NCBI GenBank assembly: GCA_002197995.1
Contig: NGZR01000001.1
Span: 14,217,501 to 14,281,500 of the forward strand
Direction of reading: 5' to 3'
Source of the DNA: Gaeumannomyces sp. JS-464
Taxonomy: Eukaryota > Ascomycota > Sordariomycetes > Magnaporthales > Magnaporthaceae
DNA: 64,000 nt
The notes under the pieces: generated by a model
Databases searched by the model: none
The model's input: the letters and a program-made list of their open reading frames with translations, nothing else
What the model was told of the DNA's origin: nothing
Made by a program: the position numbers and the translations under genes
Part shown: positions 59,032 through 64,000 of the stretch, piece by piece
Numbering within the stretch: the stretch's first letter is position 1
Layout of the letters: each line of letters opens with the position of its first letter

Positions 59032-62000
59032 AAACGAGGAGAGCACAAGCCCCAAGCGAACCGACGGTGCGAGAGGCAAGGAAGTAGATGGATGTCTCAA
59101 ATATATTCCCAAGATCTTCACCTCACGCCATACCAACAAGACAGAAACGACCGACTACTTTAGGTGAAGTGGAGAGTCGGGTGTGCCTGTGTGGGATGTG
59201 CGGTCCAAGGAAGGTGGGAAATGAAAGGGGAATCATGCTGTTCAACAAAGAAATGTCCGATTGGTACCATTTCTACTGGGACCGCACATTTCACACAGCT
59301 CACCGTCCGCAGAAAGCTCCGCGAGGGTGTTTCACCAGGGAGCGCATTTTCGGCGTTTTGAGTGGGAAGGAAGGATGCTACAGCCGGTTTCTTTTCGTTG
59401 TTTTGTCGTTGCTTGGTCAGTCGATTACATCGACTTCCTGGGAGGGAGCATAGGCGATGGGACCTCTTGTTTCTTGTCGTCTCGGATGGTAAAAAATGGG
59501 GTTTTCTATGTATTTTTTCCCACGAAGAACCCTCCTGTTTCGTGCCTTATTGTTGTTGCTTTCTCTGTCCACTTCATTCTTGCACATATTAAACTTGAAC
59601 TTATACAACATGTATCTGGTTTGATAGACCCCATTTTATTTCATTGCATTCTTTTGAAGTTTGACGTGTTCCTGTCATGAAGAACTGATGGACGAAAGGC
59701 GAGTGAGATGTCGAGCCGCGGTGGTTGCCACAGCTGCTGAGGAAAGCTTCCAGAGGACGCACAATGCATGGTGTGGTCGGGATACCTTGGCAGGGGATAG
59801 CGGAGGTGGAAAGATGTGGAAACATAAGGGGAGGAGAACGCATGCGGCAGTTTGGTACCGATTCGATCTACGCCCCCGCTACCGCCCGTCATGTCATGTT
59901 CCTCTCAGGTGTGTCGGCTGCAGATGAGGAAACATTTGTAGTGGCATGACTGCGAATCAGGGGTTGGCTTTCACAGGTGCTGGATCGAGACTTGATTCGG
60001 TCTACATTGGTGTGTGCTTCTGCCGGCATCGTGACTGTTCTGCTGGAATGCGCGTCACGTTTCACATCGCAAGTCGCACCAACACCGCCGTGCCAGGTGG
60101 GAGCGATAAGGTGTCGATGGGGTTGGCGCAAGACAGACGCAGATCATTGCCCCCGGGGACACGGCAGAGGGTATATAGGTCAAGAAATTATATGGTTTTT
60201 GCGATGCACGGCCACACGGCTCACGCCGGAACGCGGGCGAAAGCAATATGAGAGGAAGTATGGATGGATAGCCGAGAATTCATAGCATACAAATGTACCA
60301 GGATAGCTTCACTTAAAGTTGCCGATGGCCAAGCTGCCTTTCCGCTCTTCCTTGCCCCATGCGCTGCCAACCTGTTTGTCCGAGGGCGAACGGACTTTTT
60401 CGCGCGGGGGGCAGGGAAGCGCCCGACTTGACAAACCGGCATTAAGGCTGTTCGCACATCGGCCCTTTTGTCTCCAAAAAAAAAAAAAAAAAAAAAAAAG
60501 CGTACGCCCGGCCGAGGCATTTGGTCCTTGATTCACTTCCTTGCTGGCCGGCTATGCGTCTTACATGGGAAAGTTGGGATTTTTTGGTACGTCTTGTAAC
60601 TTTAATTTGGGCGAACCATTGTCCTCTTTGGGTTAAAAATTATGCAGGATCAAAACTTTGCTACTACTCAATGTACGCCCCATGATCACCGTCAGATCGT
60701 CGTCTAGTCTATCGCGTACATACGTTCGTGCCACAGCAGATGCGGAAAAGGCTCAAAGCAAAGATGGATGGTGGATGACTGCTGGGATGGCTCAAGTCCG
60801 CGCCATTTCATACGCACAGAAAAGCGCCCAAGAAACAAAAAAGACGCTGACAGCGCAGTCCTGCCCAGCGCCAAGAACAAAAGAGGGCTCAAGAAGTCGA
60901 TCCCTACCCCAAGGTTTCCTGTGGTGTCTCAAAATGGTCGGACCATGTCCCGCGCTCCCCCACGTCACTCGCGGGCTGGAAAGGCACGGACCCGAGCAGA
61001 GTCGCAGTGGCTCTTCCGAGTGCCGTCCAGCACATTAGTCCACGAGATGACTTCGGACGAGGAGGCGTGGCGCAAATGGACGCCCAGAGGGACGGGATGG
61101 ATCGATGCAATTGGACTTGGCGAAGGAGCTTGGAGAGGGCGGAAGAAAGAGTGGGCCGGAAATTGAGGCTCAAAAGTTGCCGAACCAGGGCCTGTGTTTC
61201 TGCTCTCGGCAGATGCACGAATCACAACGCAAGAAGCTGCGAAATGTGGAGATGGCTCTCAACCTTTGAGCCTTGCTGCTTCAGCACCCATGCTGCTGCG
61301 GCTGCGACTCCGCAAGGGGCTGCAGGGGGCTGTCTGGGCCCGTGCCTTTTTGCTGGCTGGGCCCATGCGAGTTGTGGGTGGGCCGCTGCAGGTGTGCGGC
61401 TGCCAATCCCTCGGTACCTGCAGATGGGCAGGGCCCCCTCGAGCGCGGCCCCGCATCTCTTCGATCTGTCTCTTTGCGCAGTTGGTGCCTGGCCTACTCC
61501 CCTCATGGTGTCCTCTCCTCTGAAGCTAAACGCGGTGACAGCACCACCGAGAGTGCAACGAGGGAGTCGGCGCGCCCCTTTTGCCGATTAGGTTTTGCGC
61601 CAAGCATACTGGATCTCTCTTCACAGCCGTCCAACTTTTTTTTCTTTTTTTCTTTTCTTTCCTTGTTTGCTGTCAGACCATCTGCAACTGATCGTCTTCT
61701 CCCACGTCTCGCCGAGCAGACGATGGAGGGACAGCGAGCAACAGCAAACTGAGAACTTGACTGGCGGCGCCGTTTCTCTTTGCGACCCGCCTTTCTGCGA
61801 CCTTGTCACGCTGGGTCATGCTTGTCTGTCCCCCGACGCGGATCGTGGGTCGCAGGCTATGCAGGCCATGGGAGTCGTGTGCCTGCGCACCGCCGACGAG
61901 GCCAAACCCCCCTAACCCTCTCTGTCATGCCCTGTTGGCCGCTGCAAAGCCTTGAGGGACGGGCAAGTGGCGCTGGCCCCATGTTGGCGACGTGTGTGTG

Positions 62001-62619
62001 CCGCTCACAACGGCCAAGCTTTTCCCTAGGCCCCGCCTCTCTCACCATGGGGCTGCCGCTTGACCCTTGCAGAGGGTAACGGGATGTGATAGGCGAGCCA
62101 GCTGTCTTGGTCCCGAGTACGCATTTGGAGGGGACCGTTGGCGGGGCCGGGATCTTCGCTTCCATTTTGGCACATCCTCCACTTGACCCCTTCTCTCCTC
62201 TCGCTTTCCGTCTCCCTCCCTCCCCTCTGCCCATGCCACATGATCTAATCTAGGCTAGCTTTCCCCCGGTCTGCCATGTCTCCTCTTTCTATTTTCCCTT
62301 TTACCCCATGATCTGCTGTTTTTGCTATGCTCCGATCTTTTTTTTTTTGCCTATTCTCTCTTCGTGATGCTCCATCATCGTCTCCTTTAACCAGACAAAG
62401 ATGATTGCACACGTGTTTTCTCTTCTTCTTTGCCACCGCTTATAATACGGCTATTTTGACCTGTTGTTTTATACCGCGTAAATCTTGGCCAAAACAACCC
62501 GGTTTAGTTCCCTTCGCGCTCTCCCTTTTTCCCCCGTTCTCCCGTCGGCTACCCGGGAGGCGGGAAAACAAACACCGCATGGTGGCAAAACAAACACACC
62601 GTCGAAACGGTGTTTAATA
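59032..62619. other. Gene-poor region before the terminal gene
   Basis: About 3.6 kb with no supported gene. It includes a 24-base A run (60476-60499), T-runs near 61639-61665 and 62338-62348, and pyrimidine-rich sequence in the last 500 bases consistent with a promoter and leader. Confidence 0.5.
60476..60499. repeat. Poly-A tract (24 A)
   Basis: An uninterrupted run of 24 A residues. No retroposon structure or flanking duplication was recognised beside it. Confidence 0.9.
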
Positions 62620-64000
62620 ATGCGGCTCGGCTTATTCTCTCTTTTATTAATACTGCAATCTGCGAGCGGCAGCATATTGGCGGCACGGGACGACGGTGTA
62701 ACGGGGCTACGATCGATATCGAGCAGGAATAGTGGCGGCAATGGCGAGCTCCATGTGCCGGCCGTGGATGTGGTGGAGCGTTTGAGACGCTGGGCAGTCG
62801 GACCGGAGCCGGCGGCAGCACCGTCGAGCCAGGAGCAAGAGGGGGAAGAACAGAAGGTCGCGAGGGCACTAGCGCTGGGTCACGAAAGGAGAGAGGCCTA
62901 CCGACGCAGGGACGCGAAGGGCGAACCGAAGACGAGCAAACGAGAAAGCGAGAAGGAGGAGGAGGAGTCCGTCGCAACGGCACCAGATCCGCTCATCACC
63001 CCAGGACCCAGGTATCCACCATGCCTGGCTGGCCGCCACGCGCTGGGCCGGCGCCAGAACGACGGCCAGATCCAGGCGCTGAGCGGGGAGATCCAGCGGC
63101 TGTCGCAGTCGTTCGACTCGGCCACGCAGGCGTCGCGATCTGTGTCGCAGGCGTCGCAACAGCTCTCGCAGGCGTCGCAGCAGCTGTCGCAATCGGTCCA
63201 GCAGCTGGTGCAGTCGACGGCGCGCTTCCAGGCCGAGGCCCAGCAGGCGCAAGAGAGCGCCCGCCGCGCCGACGACAGCGCCCGCCAGGCCAGCGAGGCC
63301 GCCAACCGCGCGTCGTCGTCGGCCTCGAGCGCCATAGCGAGCGCGTCCAGCAGTGCCAGCTCCGCCATCTCGTCGGCTCTGGCCAGCGCCGCCAGAAGCG
63401 CGAGCGCGGCCATGGCCGAGGCCAGCCGCAACGCCGCCCGCGTCCAGGACCAGGCTGCCAGCCAAGTGCAGGCGGCGCGGGCCGACGCCACTCTTGCTCG
63501 GGTATGTGCACCTCAGATACTTGAAAAATGATTACAATAATACTAACAAGGTATCTGTTCCTTATCAAAAGGCCGAGGCCAGTAACCAGGTCTCGCAGGC
63601 GCAGGGCGCGGCCGTCTCGGTGACGCAGGCAGCTCTCGCGGTGGTGGGCACCTTCATCGCGTCCTCGCTCCTCAGCATAGCAGCCTTCTACCTCATCCTG
63701 CGCTGCCGCAACAAGAGCCGCGGCGGGAAGAAAATAGGCGGTGTCAAGCGCAAAATCTCGGCGCCGACGCAGTTCCGCAAGACCGAGAGCGGCCTGGGCG
63801 CCGCATACGGCAGCACCGACAACCTCATGCGGCAGAACAATGCCACCGGCGCTGGCGGCCCCGCCTCCATGGGCGTGGCGGCGCCGGCATACAACGCCGC
63901 CAGCAGCTACCCCCGCGACATCAAGCCGCCGATACCGCAGGCCACGGCGGCGGCCACGGCTAGCAGCAGCAGCGGCAACGAAACGACGCAGTATGTGGAC
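62620..64000 (+). CDS. Single-pass membrane protein with coiled-coil ectodomain (3' end outside window)
   Basis: I do not recognise a named family. The ATG at 62620 was chosen because it opens a signal peptide (MRLGLFSLLLILQSASGS). An in-frame ATG at 62485 would bury it. Residues 19-150 are polar and charged. About 150-294 form an Ala/Ser/Gln-rich helical repeat (SQASQQLSQASQQLSQ and SARRADDSARQASEAANRAS), predicted coiled coil and possibly O-glycosylated. A 70-bp intron (63502-63571) is in frame. A transmembrane segment follows at about 315-338 (ALAVVGTFIASSLLSIAAFY), then a basic stop-transfer RCRNKSRGGKK and a cytosolic tail of at least 95 residues with Ser, Ala and Pro. The coding region is still open at the window edge and shows no frame break. 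It resembles a cell-wall sensor or mucin in layout, but this is inference. Confidence 0.8.

Noticed and set aside
60300..60500. Poly-A tract as the tail of a SINE or other retroposon
   Set aside because: No internal RNA polymerase III boxes or flanking duplication were recognised. A simple homopolymer is enough to explain it.

Overview
The window is nuclear DNA of a filamentous ascomycete (Pezizomycotina), most likely a Sordariomycete. The evidence is as follows. Genes carry short GT-AG introns, several with CTAAC-like branch sites. Coding DNA is GC-rich and intergenic spacers are long and rich in polypyrimidine. The gene set is typical of moulds: a Zn2Cys6 regulator, a fungal rhodopsin-like membrane protein, a LicD/Mnn4-like protein, and a Tc1/mariner element with RIP-like stop codons. 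CCTACCTA runs in spacers recall Magnaporthales, but this is only an impression.

Layout, left to right: a gene-free flank with an (AG)35 microsatellite; RNR1 (ribonucleotide reductase large subunit, minus) divergent from a TatD-family nuclease (plus); an SCD6/LSM14 translational repressor (minus) divergent from a TCF25/Rqc1-like gene (plus); the copper chaperone ATX1 (plus); a Zn2Cys6 regulator (plus); an SCP2/SCPx-type thiolase (plus); a fungal rhodopsin-like membrane protein (plus); an 88-residue two-exon gene of unknown role (minus); a kinesin-4 motor of about 1,740 residues (minus); a 1,636-bp Tc1/mariner element with intact ends but a broken transposase; the nuclease subunit EME1 (plus); a 7.5-kb stretch without recognisable genes; a LicD/Mnn4-like secretory protein (plus); a ubiquitin-like/WLM metalloprotease of the Wss1 type (minus); the HDEL receptor ERD2 (plus); and a single-pass membrane protein with a coiled-coil ectodomain that runs off the right edge.

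The genes are mostly unrelated housekeeping functions. No biosynthetic cluster, CRISPR array, tRNA or rRNA gene was recognised. Some themes recur: DNA synthesis and repair (RNR1, EME1, WLM protease, TatD), mRNA and nascent-chain control (SCD6, TCF25 sharing one promoter region), and the secretory pathway (LicD-like, ERD2, terminal membrane protein).

The strongest anomaly is that most conserved genes, including essential ones such as RNR1 and ERD2, are cut by small frameshifts. These are mostly single-base losses in C or G runs, whereas ATX1, the WLM protease and the last gene read cleanly. I read this as base-level assembly error rather than mass gene decay. The genes are therefore reported as single loci with the breaks marked. 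I found no convincing new biological system. The best leads are the small minus-strand gene, the terminal coiled-coil membrane protein, the separate exon for the RNR1 redox tail and the SUMO-binding-like motifs of EME1.
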